Assembly (NCBI GenBank): GCA_030272155.1
Contig: CP126198.1
Coordinates: 1,798,001-1,862,000 of the forward strand
Direction of reading: 5' to 3'
Origin: Tetradesmus obliquus
Taxonomy: Eukaryota > Chlorophyta > Chlorophyceae > Sphaeropleales > Scenedesmaceae
Length of the DNA: 64,000 bases
Both the position numbers and the translations under genes were made by a program. Shown here one piece after another: positions 11,384 through 23,735 of the stretch. A model generated the notes under the pieces. The model was not told the origin of the DNA. It was given only the letters and a program-made list of their open reading frames with translations, and did not search any database. Each line of letters starts with the position of its first letter. Positions within the stretch are counted from its first letter, which is position 1.

Positions 11384-13050
11384 GAGTAGCAGCAGCGGTG
11401 GCGGCGGCAGCAGCGGCGGCGGCAGCAGCAACAGCAGCAGTAGCAGGCCACACGGCAGAAATGCAGGGAAGCAGCTGCCCACAGGTGCCTTGGTATCTGC
11501 GTAGTAGCTTGCTGCAGAGCAAAGCGACAGCAGCTGTATGCAGGCTCATACATCTCGGAATGGTGCGTGATGCGTATTGCTGAAGCAGCTGCTGAGCAGG
11601 TAGCTGTGGCGTTGCTCTGCCCGTACTCTACGCAGGCAGCATGCACCAGGCAGGTATAGGAGAGCACGCATGGTGTTCAGGGGTTACAGAAAGTGTTGCA
11701 ACACAGTGCACGGTCCGCCATGCGTCATAGCACGAGCAGCTGGGCGCACAGCGTATGGTATAGGAGCACGATTGTGTATAGCGCTGCACCTGCCGGTTGC
11801 TTGTCTCCTTTGGGTGCGTGCAGGTGTGCTTGCTTGTTTTGATCGGTGTTTGACCATAGGTATTGCTGGCAGTGGTGCGTGGCCGGCGGCTTGGACTGGG
11901 CATTGCATTCCAGCCATCTATCGTGCATGCGGAATTTGCGACTTTGATGTCTCTGTCAACCATACGTTAATGTCACGGAGATGGTCAGGTGCATATGTAC
12001 GTCATTACAAAGATGATTTGGGGTGTCGATTCCGGAGGTCGTGTGCGTCGCTGTTAACATGGAGTTCTCAGATTTTTTTATCATGGTGTGGATATCAGGC
12101 ATGTGCCTGACTTATGCATGGTGGTGTCATCTTGGTGCCATCCTTTGAGTTTTCCAGCCCATGCAATGTGTGAGGCAGGCTGGCATGGCTGTAACTGGCA
12201 ACGGTTTTGATTAAGGAGAGTGCTACATGCCTGCACGGCACTTGTTCGTTGCTTTGAAGGCACTGCACCTCTGGTGCACAGCAGGTCAGAAAAGTGATTG
12301 TTTATGGCTGATTGATGGTTGCGAAGGCACCGTTTGCAACAATAATACGTTAAATAACTTGCGGCGACGCGTAGCTTATAAACCGGAGCCGCAGGGAGTG
12401 GGCGGCACCCGCAGACGTGGTGGGCTGTTGCCATCACTGCCACCGTGAGTTAGGCAATGGCTGGCAATCAGCCTCCATTAAATTATCTTTGATGTTTAGC
12501 AATCCCGTAGCATGACTGCTGGACCCCGCTCTGCCTCCTTGTCGGACCGTTTGTAATCGCGCCAAACCTCCCGGTGACACATTTGTTACTGTTTAGTCGA
12601 CCTTGTCCACCAGCCCTGTCCAGGCTCGTCGAATATATTGAAAAACCGATGCTGCTGTATTTGCTCGGCGAACGAAGCGGGGCTGGCCAGCCGGTACTGC
12701 AGCACTTTCCGCAGTTTCCTTGCCCAACGAGCCCTTTAGGAGACAGTATCACGTCCGCATGCTGAAGCGTTGACTGAAGGATTGAAACGCAACCTTATCA
12801 TTTGTCGAAGACGATTCGGAGTGTCCGAGGCAGGGATCTTGACAGGCATTGCCCAGGAAACGCGGGGCCACAGTTTCTGTGGACGTGCTGCAGCATAGTG
12901 TATTGCTCGGCAGGCAGCAAAGATTCTACAGCAGTCGCGGCAGCTGGAGCACAGGAAGCAGCGGAAGCTCGACCAGCATCAGCAGCAGCAGCTCCACCAC
13001 CAGCAGCAGCAGCAGCAGCGCGAGCTGCGGCTGCAGCAAGTGGCTGAAAC
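11384..13050. other. Intergenic, PH1 to PLC
   Basis: PH1 3' flank and PLC upstream region. The part from 11390 to 11460 has short GGC/CAG repeats and 12950-13035 is CAG-rich. No gene, RNA or mobile element is recognised. Confidence 0.5.
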
Positions 13051-14389
13051 ATGCCCTGCTGTGCCAGCCCCACACAGCACAACAGCAAGCGCCACTTCTT
13101 CATGGCTATCGGCTCAGTCCTACTTGCAGCAGTGGCCCTGGTTGCCATTGCTGTGCCTGTCACTGGTGCGATGAAATCTCACCAGCAGCAGCTCTCAGCA
13201 GCAGCAGCTAATCTCACACAAGCAAAAGCAGAGGCAGCAAGCAGAGAAGCAGGCAGCGGCAGCACGTTGCCGGAAGCTGCTGCTGTGCTGCAGCCGGTGC
13301 CAGCTGGCACACCAGAGTGCAATGGAGTTCCAGGGTTGTGCTCTGTGCCTGTCAGGTGAGGCAGCGGTGCTGTGGCCAACTATAAACTCACAGTTACAGT
13401 TAGAGCTGTGATGTTCAAAACGTGTACACACCTCCTCTTACACCACTGTGCTTGTTTTGAAAGCTCAGTGGCAGCAGCGGCGCATGCATGGTCTTGGCTG
13501 GACCAGCAGCACAGCAGCGCTGGCATGCAGCATGAGCTGCAGCATACATTCAGCCTTGAAAGTTGCACGAGCAGCAGCAGCAGCAGCAGCAGTAGCAACA
13601 GCGCCAGCGTTAGTATGGTTTCAGCAGGCCAGTGACATGCTCTGGCAGCAGCAGGTCGGGGCGCCTGGGCGCCCCCTGCTGCAGCTGGCGAATTGTCATT
13701 GAAGACAGAACTCCTCAGCAGCTGCGCTGATGCACAAGGTGCTTGCAGCGCGTGCCACACGTAATCCCACCTATGATGGGCATCAGAGCACCCAGACAAC
13801 GGCAGCAGCTCAGCTTTTCAGCTGTCGTTGCTGCAGGCTCACTAGTATCTCCTGCAATGCTCGAGCGCAACACCCTGCCGCACATCACCGCAGCTTCAGC
13901 TGCATCTTGACTCATCGTGTTTGTTCTGCTGCTGCTGCTGCTGCTGCTGTGCAGGTTGGTCACATTCGCCGGCACTCACAACAGCAACGCAATAAAGAAC
14001 CGGGAGTTTATCGCGGAGAGCCAGCAGCTGGGGTTCAAGGAGCAGCTGGCGGCTGGCGTGAGGCTGTTCGACCTTGACTTTGCAGGTGCGTGACAATATG
14101 TTATGTATGTGTTACAAATGTGTTACATATGTAGTGTGGTAAGGCTCAAAAACCGGGAGTCCATTGCAGAGAACCAGCAGCTGGGGTTCAAGGAGCAGCT
14201 GGAGGCTGGTGTACGACTTTTTGACCTGGACTTTGCAGGTATGTTACAGCTGCAGTACACAAATGTGTTGCAAATATCTTGGGATTGGAATGCTTTGGTG
14301 ACATCTTTGCTGCCGAGCTCAGCAACAAGCGGCTAATCTGGCGTTCTGGCAAATTGCACAGAGAGGCCGCTTCCATGAAGGCAGCAGCA

Positions 14390-14426
<37 letters not shown>

Positions 14427-16134
14427 CTTGTTGGTGGTGGGTGCTGACTGGGCACCACATCAGCATCAGGCAAATCAAATTGTAGAGGGCAACATCAGCT
14501 GAATTACAACGCTTCATGCAAAGACGAAGCAAAAGCCACCCTGCTAGTGTTTTGAATGTATGCCTGTGCTGAAGTTTGCTGCATGCTGCGTGTTGTGTGC
14601 TTTCTGCTGCAGGGCCGCAGTATGGTGGGCGGCTGGGCCACTGCTTCTCCTGCTTTTGCGCATCTTAAAGCTTGCTGCGTGCTGTGCGCTGCTGTTTTTT
14701 GCAGGGCCGCAGTATGGTGGGCGGCTGGGGCATTGCTTCTCCTGCTTCTGCAGCTTCTCAGCAAACCTGGATGACTCAGACCCGGCAAAGGTAAGCAGCA
14801 GAAGGTGCAGCAGCCAGTGCTGCTGACACACCTTGTCACAGATGTTACCTCTGTGAGATCTTGTTACTTCTGCCGCAAGCGGCTCCTGCAAGTTGTATGT
14901 CAATGTCGTAACACTCAGAAGACAGCAAGTTCAAACATTTCTTCCATTGGCACCTAGCCCCTGCTAATGCGTATGAACTGGCTGCTCCGCTGCAGGTGTT
15001 TGCGGCTATGGCTGATTTCCTTGCAGCCAACCCGCGTGACGTCATCGTCATCGGCATGAGCAACATCAACTGTGGTGACAAGGAGGAGGCCCGCCAGCAG
15101 CTGCTGCAGGTGCGCGGCGGCAGTGTGCATACAATGTCACATAACAACGTGTGGCTGAATGCAACTGCCAGTGTAGTTGTGATCAAGTGACTTGATGATG
15201 GTACCTCACAAGTGACTGCCAACACCATGCTGGGCCAGCTGGTGGATTTGCTGCCATGCCAAGGCCATGCCACCAACTGTTGTGCCGTATGTTGACTGGC
15301 TGTATCTTCTGCAGATGCTGGCAGCATGTCCGCTGTACGAGCATCTTGCCACCACTGCCGTAACTGTCAGCACCCACTGGCCTGGATTTGTCGCGTTGTC
15401 AATGCTGCTGCTGCTATCTCCACTGCAGGTGCTGGCGGCGTCTCCGCTGTCAACGACCTTGCCACCACTGTCGTGAGCCCCAACACCACGTTGGGCCAGC
15501 TGGTGGACTCCAAGCAGCGCACAGTATCATGCCACCAACTGCTTTGCGACATGCTGAATGGCTGCCGCTGCAGGTGCTGGCGGCAATTCCACGGCAATTC
15601 CACAGGCATTTGAGCGCATCTGTATGCACTGCCAACGCCTCACTGCGCCAGCTAGTGGGCTCGTAGTTACATTGCAATTTGCATGGCTGCTGCAGGTGCT
15701 GGCGGCGTCCCCGCTGTACGATCATCTTGCCACCACTGTCGTGACTCCCAACACCACTCTAGGCCAGCTGGTGGACTCGAAGCAGCGTGCATTGCTGCTG
15801 TTCTACGACCAATGGACCTCACCAAGCGGCTTCAAAGTCGGCAGCAAGGTGCGCAGGGGCCAGCTAACCGGGGATGCAAATTACAACTTGCTGTGAGCTA
15901 CAACTGTAAGGCGCAGCTCCCCCTTGGGTGCCAGAAACCTATCTGCGTGCACTGATGTGCTGTGCGCCGTCAATCAAGCCCGCCACGTGTATGCCTCTCT
16001 GCTGGCGCTCGTGCTGACTGGCGTCCAGTTACACCAGCCGCTGAAAAGCCAATAGTCAAGGCTGTTGCGTACCATTGGGCGACCTTGCAGGTCTCTGCGT
16101 CTCACACGTGCCTTCTGCCATCATTCAATGCTGC

Positions 16135-16208
<74 letters not shown>

Positions 16209-17811
16209 GCAGGACGTGCCCAACCAGCCCTTGGTGCGTGTCTACGGCGGTGACACCACAATCGACGCCACAGGGGCCGCAGCAATTGATGCCGAGCTTG
16301 CAACAGAGCTGTTGTCAGACATCAGCAAAGGATTCAAGGCTGCTGCTGCAAGTGTGGAGTCACCCTGGAGGGTGCTGGGCTTGTTTCCTTCAACCTGCCT
16401 CAGCTGCAGGAATGCGGCACAGTGCGGGCCCATCAGCTGTGCCATCAAAGTCAACACGGAGGCGTTTGTGCTGTACAAATTGGGCAAACTCACAACAGAG
16501 TGGCTGGTGGCGCAGGGCAAGGCACAGCTGGTGCCAGCCTTCAACGGCTACCAGGTGGGTGGTGGCATCTAAGGGTTGTAGGGTTTTGAGCGTGGAACCC
16601 TAAGCCGTACACACAGAGTGGCTGGTGGCGCAGGGCAAGCCGCCTGCCTTCAACGGCCACCAGGTGGGTGATCCACAGCGAACGGGTTTATGTACAACAC
16701 TTCATTTATTTTTTCAGTAGCATTGCACGGCATCTGCACACATGCATGTGAGCAACGCATGTACAATGTGTTTGGAGCGCAGGGCAAGCCGCAGCTGGTG
16801 CCTGCCTTCAACGGATACCAGGTGGGTGATTGCAGCAAAGAGTGAAACAAGTTCATGCTGTAATCAATTCACTTAAACATGGTGGTGATGCACAGCATCA
16901 GCAGCACAGGCTTGTGAGCAATGCAGGTTATGTACGGGGCTACGTGACCACAACCACCGCTGTATGTGTGTGACGGGGTGGCAATCATGCTGGGAATGGC
17001 ATCGCTCACACAGGAACCTTGTCACGCAGCCAACTCACACCTATTGCTTGCTGCTGCTAGTCCTGTCTCCATCAAAAACCCGTCACACGTGCTTTCCTGG
17101 TTTCTGCTGTGCAAGTTGACTACTTTGGGGTGGCTGGCGGCAACCGGGGCCTACCGGAAGCAGCGGAGAGGATCAACAAGGCTGCTGCTAGTCCTGTCTC
17201 CCTCCAAGCAACCAATACACGTGCATTGCTGCTGTGTGCAGGTTGACTACTTTGGGGTTGCTGGCGGCAACCGAGGCCTGCCAGAAGCAGCGGAGCGACT
17301 CAACAAGGCTGCTGCATGGATGTATGTGCAGCGTCCAGCAGAGGCCCCCAGTCAGGGCCTTGGAAATTGTGTGTGGCTGCTAGACGATGATGCTGCAGCA
17401 GGGGGCCTTGCATGTGTGCATCATGGGCAGCAGAGGATGGACTCACTGCTGGGATTGGCAGCAGCAGGCAGTACAGATGGTACAAGCAGTACGGGCAATG
17501 CGTCATCTGGCAGTACAAGCGGTACAGCTGCAAGTAATCCAGTGAGCAGGTTAATGTATGGACGGCGGCTAGCTGCAGCTGATGCAGCAACAGCAGCAAC
17601 TGCAGCGGATGCTGTGACGGCTACAACTGCCAGCAGCAGCAGCGGGCGCAGCAGCCGCTGGGTGCTGCTGCCGGCGAATGCGAAGCTGCAGCTGCAGCTG
17701 TTTGAAGGAGGGAAGGTGAAGCGGCAGGTGATTGGCACGCCTGGCAGGCTGTCGTGGGTTGATGTGGGCAGCAGCGCAGATGCTCTGCAGGTGCTGTGGC
17801 CTTCAAAGTAA
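13051..17811 (+). CDS. PI-PLC X-domain-like phosphodiesterase, membrane-anchored or secreted
   Basis: Seven phase-consistent exons (13051-13355, 13955-14085, 14705-14790, 14996-15109, 15696-15848, 16213-16554, 17242-17811) give 566 residues. A basic start is followed by one hydrophobic segment (about residues 19-40), a signal anchor or signal peptide; an alternative ATG is at 13102. The X-domain-like core shows CNGVPGLC, then VTFAGTHNSNA with a candidate catalytic His110. FDLDF, RLGHCF (candidate second His155) and FLAANPRDVIVIGMSN follow, then DSKQRALLLFYDQW. Plant relatives have the same order: GTHNS, LMLDMYDF, LCHS, NPSEIVTIF, QRLVVFTS. The last 150 residues are Ala/Ser-rich with no clear family. 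In this family the enzyme cleaves phosphoinositide-type lipids; substrate and activity are not shown here. Introns carry many exon-edge copies. A candidate TGTAA signal lies 28 nt after the stop. Confidence 0.88.
14136..15620 (+). repeat. Exon-edge copies in PLC introns 2-4
   Basis: A copy of most of exon 2 with its donor lies at about 14139-14241 but lacks the GTHNS start. A copy of the exon 3 start with its acceptor is at 14608-14668. Upstream of exon 5 there are at least four partial copies, at about 15195-15250, 15314-15380, 15428-15540 and 15570-15600. Three begin with a CTGCAG acceptor and code for VLAASPLYDHLATT or remnants of it. Confidence 0.9.
16131..16206 (+). repeat. (CTG)n tract before the PLC exon 6 acceptor
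   Basis: About 25 units of CTG run into TTGCAG, the acceptor of exon 6 at 16213. Confidence 0.9.
16612..17200 (+). repeat. Exon-edge copies in PLC intron 6
   Basis: Two donor-side copies of the exon 6 end (AQGKAQLVPAFNGYQ plus GTGGGT) are at about 16612-16668 and 16770-16826. One acceptor-side copy of exon 7 (VDYFGVAGGNRGLPEAAER) is at about 17110-17200, upstream of the true exon at 17242. Confidence 0.88.
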
Positions 17812-17838
17812 TCGTGTTTGCGAAGCTCACATGCTGAA

Positions 17839-17843
17839 TGTAA
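17839..17843 (+). terminator. Candidate TGTAA polyadenylation signal of PLC
   Basis: TGTAA is the usual polyadenylation signal in chlorophyte green algae. It is a five-base match, so support comes only from its position 28 nt past the stop codon. Confidence 0.4.
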
Positions 17844-19294
17844 TCTCAGTGTCACAAGCTTTGCCAAGATTCAGCATTTGCAGGAAGGTGCTGCTCTGTT
17901 ACATGCACGTGCTTTGACCAAGTTGTGACATTCGGATGCATGCAAGCAGGTGTTCATCAGTAACTCAACCCTAGCGGCAGCTGCTGGCACTGTTAGGTTT
18001 TGAGGGTGTTAGGTTTTCTCAGTCACTGCCACGGTGGCACAGCAGATATGAAATCTGGTTCACATGCTAATCACACAGCTGGTGTAGGGGGCATGATCGG
18101 TGCTGGGCTGACGCTGTTGTTTTTGCAGAGCCTAGTGTGCATCATACATACGATTTTAGTAACAGGCACATACTATGTTACTATGTTGGTAACATGATGA
18201 TGCTAAGGCACATCGGCACTGTCCTGAAGGCCAGAATCACAGCATTGTGGCATCATTCATGTTCGCTTCTTACCAGTAGCTGTCTGGGTCCCTTCGTTGA
18301 ATCACCACAGTTGTTGCTGGCTGTAACATGGCACACAAAGCACTGTGTTCAACCTGTCGTGGCTCATACCATCCAAGATGGTGCCAGGTCCCACATGTAA
18401 CTATCCTCTCTCATTGTGCTGCTGCCAATTACGTGCGCTATTTTGGTAACTCACAAACTGTAGTACTTGGTAGGCTGGTTTGACGCACCAACTGGTGGCT
18501 TGTCATGCAGGTCGGTCATCAGATTTGTTGCACAAACCAGACCACGCTTTACGGAACCCTGAACTGCTGAGTTGCTGGTACACACAGTTACACATCCTTT
18601 TAGGCAAGTGGGGCGAAGAGCCGATGGCAATGTTTATTGCCTCAAAAGATGACATGCTGCTGAGGCTGAGGCTGAAACCAATGATGATGCATATGCTAGT
18701 GATGCTGATGAGGTTGATGCTGATCATCAGCATGATGCTGATGATGCCATGATGATGACGACAAAGCAACATTGGAGTGCACAGAATCACACTGTCTTCA
18801 CCTTGAGCTGATAGCTTGCTGCCTCTATCTCCACAGCCCCAAGGTATCTGCACATTATTATGTGATGATGACATACATAATTTGCCGATTATTATGTGCT
18901 GATGACAGGCACATTGGGCAGCAACTGCATCCAAAGCACGCCAGGCCCAAGCATGATCAACCACCAGCATATGAATGCATGCATGAGCAAACTATACGTC
19001 GTGCCATAGCAGGCTACACAGTCGCCCCAATATACATGCAAGTTGTGCTGCATGCCGTCTGAAGCATGACGCCGGACGCTGACTATGTACGTTGCAAGCA
19101 TCTGCCAATTGTTTGGCGGCAGCTGCACGAGCCCAGCATAGCATAGGCAAACGACATCAGCTAAAGTCTGTGCAAGGGGTGCGCACCTCTGAGCATGCTA
19201 ACAGTCCACAGTGTTCCACGCATGACCCAAATGTCTTGGTTGTCGCGGTCACTACCACAACCCCCACCCGCCTCCACGGCGCTCAACAATACCC

Positions 19295-19317
19295 GCCCCC
19301 CCTCCCCCCCCCCCCCC

Positions 19318-19355
<38 letters not shown>
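19295..19355. repeat. Poly(C) tract
   Basis: About 60 bases almost purely C, ending in an uninterrupted run of 35 C. On the minus strand this is poly(G), able in principle to form a G-quadruplex. It lies just past the stop of the papain-LRR gene. Confidence 0.95.
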
Positions 19356-19356
<1 letters not shown>

Positions 19357-19431
19357 CCTGGCTTTCTGAACGATCTTTCACTGTCCCTGGCTTTGAACAG
19401 GGGCCAGCTACACTGCCTAGACTAGGTTGAA

Positions 19432-22400
19432 TCATGCATTGCAGAATCCTGTTATGTTTGTCCCGGACAGAATATTCGTGTCAACGTCCCAACTTGCGCC
19501 AAGGCTCGTCTGCCATGCAGGCGGCAGGCAGCCACCCAGGCTTGGGTTGTTGTTCAGCCACAACTCCCGCAAGGCAAGCATGGCAGACCAGGAAGAAGGC
19601 ACTGTGCCGGTGAAATTGCTTTGAGACAACTCAAGATAGGCCAGCTTTGTCAGCGACTGGTAGCTCTCCGGCAGCGTGCCCACCAACCTGTTTTGTCCCA
19701 CCCATAAGCCAGTGAGCTGGGGTAGGCCGCTCAGCATGTCCGGAAGCGTGCCTGTCAGCTGATTGTTCTGCAGCGCCAAGTTCCTCAAGCTCTTCATCTC
19801 AAGCCAGGTGGGAATGCTGCCGATAAGGAAGTTGCTACCCAGTTCCAGATGTTGCATGGAGGTGAGCGCAGCAAAGGTAGCAGGGATCTGGCCTGTCAGT
19901 TGGTTGCCCCAAAGGAACAAAACCGTCAACTTCCGTAAGTTCCCCAGGGTTGAAGGGATGCTACCAACCAGCTTGTTTTGGGAAAGCTTCATATCCTGCA
20001 TAGACGTGAGTGCGCCAAAGCTTTCTGGGATGCTGCCTGTTAGCTGGGCGCTGGTGAGGTACAACGTCACCAAGTTTTCCAGGCCGCCCCAAGAAGATGG
20101 GATGCTGCCCCTCGTGCCAAGATCAGCGAGCCATATTATTTGCAATCGCCGTAGTGGTGACCAGTCTGCTGGGAGGGTACCAGTAATGCCAGGCTGATCA
20201 CCTATTGTAATCTCTGTCAAGCTGCTCAGGCCTTGAAATGCAGTTGCAGGCGGTAGCTTGCCCTTCAACCCTGATGTGAGATTCCACCAACCTGAGATGA
20301 CAATGGCAATAACTTGCCTGCTGGTGTCACACGACACACCGGGCCATGAACAATAAGTAGCACCAGTGGCACCAGCATCTATCTTCCAATCTTTCAAGGC
20401 CCCGGAGGTGTCAATGCGTGCTTGGATGCGCAGAAGAGCAGCGGCTTGAGGGTCATTGATGGTTAAATTGGCATCCAGTGCCGTCGCCAGCAGCTCTCTT
20501 GCCTTGCCGCACACTCTGAAAGTTGTGTTTGGGGCTGCCAAGTTGCGTAAAAAGCCCGAGTTGTATGCCACCAGTTCCAACATGTATTGTGCTGGGTTGG
20601 CGTTGGGTGATGCTCTTGCGAGGGTAGATAGCAAGTCGTGCAGCTTCATAAGCCGCATTCGCCTTTTGGCCTTGTACAGCAAACATTGTGTGCCGTTGAC
20701 CGGTGCAAGGGCTGATTTTGTACCCTGACCCAGCAATTGCCGTGCGTCAATCTGTTTGGCGGCTTCTGTCATAGGCCCAAATTGCACGGCATAGGTGTAG
20801 TCTGCAGGCATGCCAAAAGCTGCGCCATAGGCCAGGCGGAATGTGCCGTTGCAGCCCCAAGAGGTGCCCCAACTGCAATCAACAACATAGGCATAGCAAG
20901 AACATTGCAACATACACAGTTGACCAAACGACAGTTATCTTACAACGGTAGGCACTTGCAAATGTATGCTTTGCCTTGGCACTGCAGTTCATCGCTCGTT
21001 AGCTGTTACTCACTATCTTATTGTTGCGAGCTGGCGCACATGGCCGCCATGTAGTGCGGCGCACCACAACAGTGCTTTGCTGCAAGAACACCGTGGACTG
21101 TCTCATGCGCACCCCAAATTGGGCTCAACAGCTTCTGGCATGTATGTAGACAAGCAATGCATGAAAAGCCCCTGTTGCTGGCACTAGCAAGTATGTGCTT
21201 TAGCACATATTGGCACTCTAATGAAGTTGGGGTGGAGCAGCTCGTCGCTGCTGCATGGCACCGCGCTACGCATTTGCACGCTGCCGTACAACGCAGAACT
21301 CTATTGTAACTCAGTGAGCAATGACACTACTTGCAGGGCTAGCTGCAATCGCACCTGTTTTTGCAGAGCCACCATCCGTCCCCTGTGTTGTTGGACGCAT
21401 CTTCCCATCCGTAGCAAAACGCCGCGTGCCAATCCGGTTCTTCGTCCGCTTTCAACTCCACGTCATAAGTTGTCGAGCACTTCAAGTTTCCAAATGCTGG
21501 CAAGATGGCCAAGGCCGTCAGCACCCCACCATTCAAAATGATGGCTTGCTTCACCTTGGCAATAGTGTTCAGGGCACTTCCGTCGTAAGCCATGGTGAAC
21601 TCCGTGCCTACGAGTGCATGACACGCATGTCTTTCCGTCACCTAGAGGCGTCATTGTTGCTGCTAACATAATCGAACATCTGCAACAATAATTGAACCAG
21701 CGATTAGCCAACCATACTACGTGGTTGTATACAATCCTACGTCACAATGATGTATCCTACAATGCTGTGATATTCAACGGTTGATGGGCACAGCATTGTG
21801 CAGTGCACATCAGGTTCTGCAACACCTTCGTACACCAGCATGCACACAATTTCATCGTTTTTTAGAAACACTGTGAAATTCATGTGCACAGCTACCATTT
21901 CACACAAACTTGAAAACATGAAGGATGCTTACCAATACCAATACCAATACCAAAGTATGGGACAGACCCACCTCAGGCACAAGCCCAGCCAGCCGATCTA
22001 CCGCTCATGGGGGTTGGAAAGGTACCTACTTACAATAGTTCCATATGAGACCAAAAGCTAGCAAAACATATAACCCATTCCAAGCGTCTTCCCACCTGCA
22101 GGCAGCTCAGTGTTCCTCTCAGCACACCTGTCGCCCAAAATACAGTTCCCTAAGGGGGTGGCTGCGTAAGGGTAGCATGCGCGTGATGCCAGGCGGCGGA
22201 ACCTGCCGACATTGTCTTTCAACCCCAAATAGGATCCTCCACTGTTACAATCAACAGGAGTCGCCACCCTGCTCAACATAGCGGCCGCATGTGCAAATGC
22301 AACGCTTAGGACAAATTATTCTTCTGACAGGGCAGGCTGTCTCTCAGTTCATGCAACCCTGTGCATGTGTGCACCTATTGTAAGCTTGGGCAAGATGCCG

Positions 22401-23735
22401 CTATGCATAACATCAATGAAATTCGGCGGGTGCGCACCTGCAGAAGCTGATGTATTGCTCTGATATACTTAAGCGTGACCAGCTTTGTTGCTTGTGAACA
22501 TTGACTGCTGCCTCTGTAGCTGCTGTCAATGCGAAGCCCGTGCAAGCCGCGCACTCCCCTTGATCCTGCAAAACTTGAGCAGCACTTCACAACATAAGTA
22601 ACCATTTGATTGTTCTGTGCTGTTTCAGGGCGATTCACACATTGACAGTAGTGCATGTTGTGGTTCAACACTCAACTGGGTGTGCTTGGCATGTGAGCAG
22701 TGTGCACGTGCACATGCACCACGTGATGGCACAACACTGGGAAATGCATCAATATTGTAGTGTGAGCGCCGTGTACGTCAACACATGTATGACAACCCAC
22801 CTGTGCTGGTGAGATGAAGGTATAGCCACCAGTATCAGCGCTGTTGTTTGAACTGTATGTTGCAGGCAGCACAGCCATTAGCAGGGCATCCAAACAGCTG
22901 AAAGGCACCGGCACGCCTGCACTGCCGCATGCCTGCTCTGCTACTTTGCCGGGTGTTGTGGCCCCCAGGTTCTGCAGCCTCCTGCTTATGTCACCCCAGC
23001 GCTGGTAGGTTCTCTTGGTTGCATTTTTTGGCGTCTTGATAAAGTTGTTGTTATACCTCAGCCCTGTGCTGCGACCGCAGTACAAGTAACCCTCCGCCAC
23101 TTTTTCCACAAAGCCCTTGTTACATCTGACGCCGCAACTGTAGCCATCAGGGGTGCTGATGCAGCTGGGCTCGCCATTCGCCACTGAGTCGCATGGCTTG
23201 CAGCTGCTGCCGCACCTGTCAATTGAGGTGCAGTCCGGCGACTGCAGCAGACTACGTGACAAGCTTCCTGCAACACAGATGTTGGGCACACGGCAACAAG
23301 CTTGTGACAATTTGTACGGAGCCACGGTACATGTTATGTGTGGTGACTGGTGCTTGGTTGTGGTGTGACCAGCGTATGGGCTGAGCCAGAAAGTTTGGCT
23401 CTGGTGCATGGAGAAAGTTGTTTGATGCCTCGCAACTTGCAGGATTGCTGCATTTATATCACGTGCGTACACTGCCATGCATATTTAATCTGCAGCAAAG
23501 CACAACAACGGCTGTGCTTCTGACAGCGGGTGCAGTGCAGTATCACTGTGTGGTTGGCACTGCCCTCACACACCTGCTCCCCCTGCTCCACCCACGCTGC
23601 CGTCAACAGTCATGGGTGTCGCAGTATTGCCCAGGTTTGGCAGTGCAGAAGCCAGATGGCACACCAAAACTACACCTGCAGCACAGCGCAGATCAGGGCA
23701 GCAAGCGCAGGCCCTGGGGTAAGTTGGCACTTCAT
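19432..23735 (-). CDS. Secreted papain-like cysteine protease fused to plant-type LRRs
   Basis: Six exons (23735-23676, 23241-22801, 22565-22438, 22241-22096, 21607-21355, 20872-19432) join in phase to 822 residues. Residues 1-20 resemble a signal peptide (MKCQLTPGPALAALICAVLQ). Residues 21-85 are Cys-rich and EGF/sushi-like. The peptidase C1A domain spans about 155-380. DQGECAACTGFA supplies Gln169 and Cys175, although the usual CWAF Trp is Thr. Next come a C-S-G-G match, CYPYAA, WHAAFCYGWED (His319) and, across a splice junction, KNSWGTSWG (Asn342). The papain tetrad is therefore complete. No ERFNIN-type prodomain is visible. An LRR N-cap (about 489-529, CSWPGVSC) leads into roughly ten LxxLxLxxNxLxGxIP repeats (about 544-809), as in plant extracellular LRR proteins. 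Likely an extracellular or vacuolar protease that binds targets through its LRRs; that role is inference. Introns here lack exon-edge copies. Confidence 0.88.
21931..21957. repeat. Short ACCAAT microsatellite in a papain-LRR intron
   Basis: About four units of a six-base ACCAAT repeat within the intron between exons 22241-22096 and 21607-21355. Confidence 0.7.

Larger units (their letters stand above)
17812..19431. other. Convergent intergenic region, PLC to papain-LRR
   Basis: Holds both 3' flanks. A degenerate ATG/GAT microsatellite lies at about 18645-18760 and a poly(C) tract at 19295-19355. No coding sequence is supported. Confidence 0.5.
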
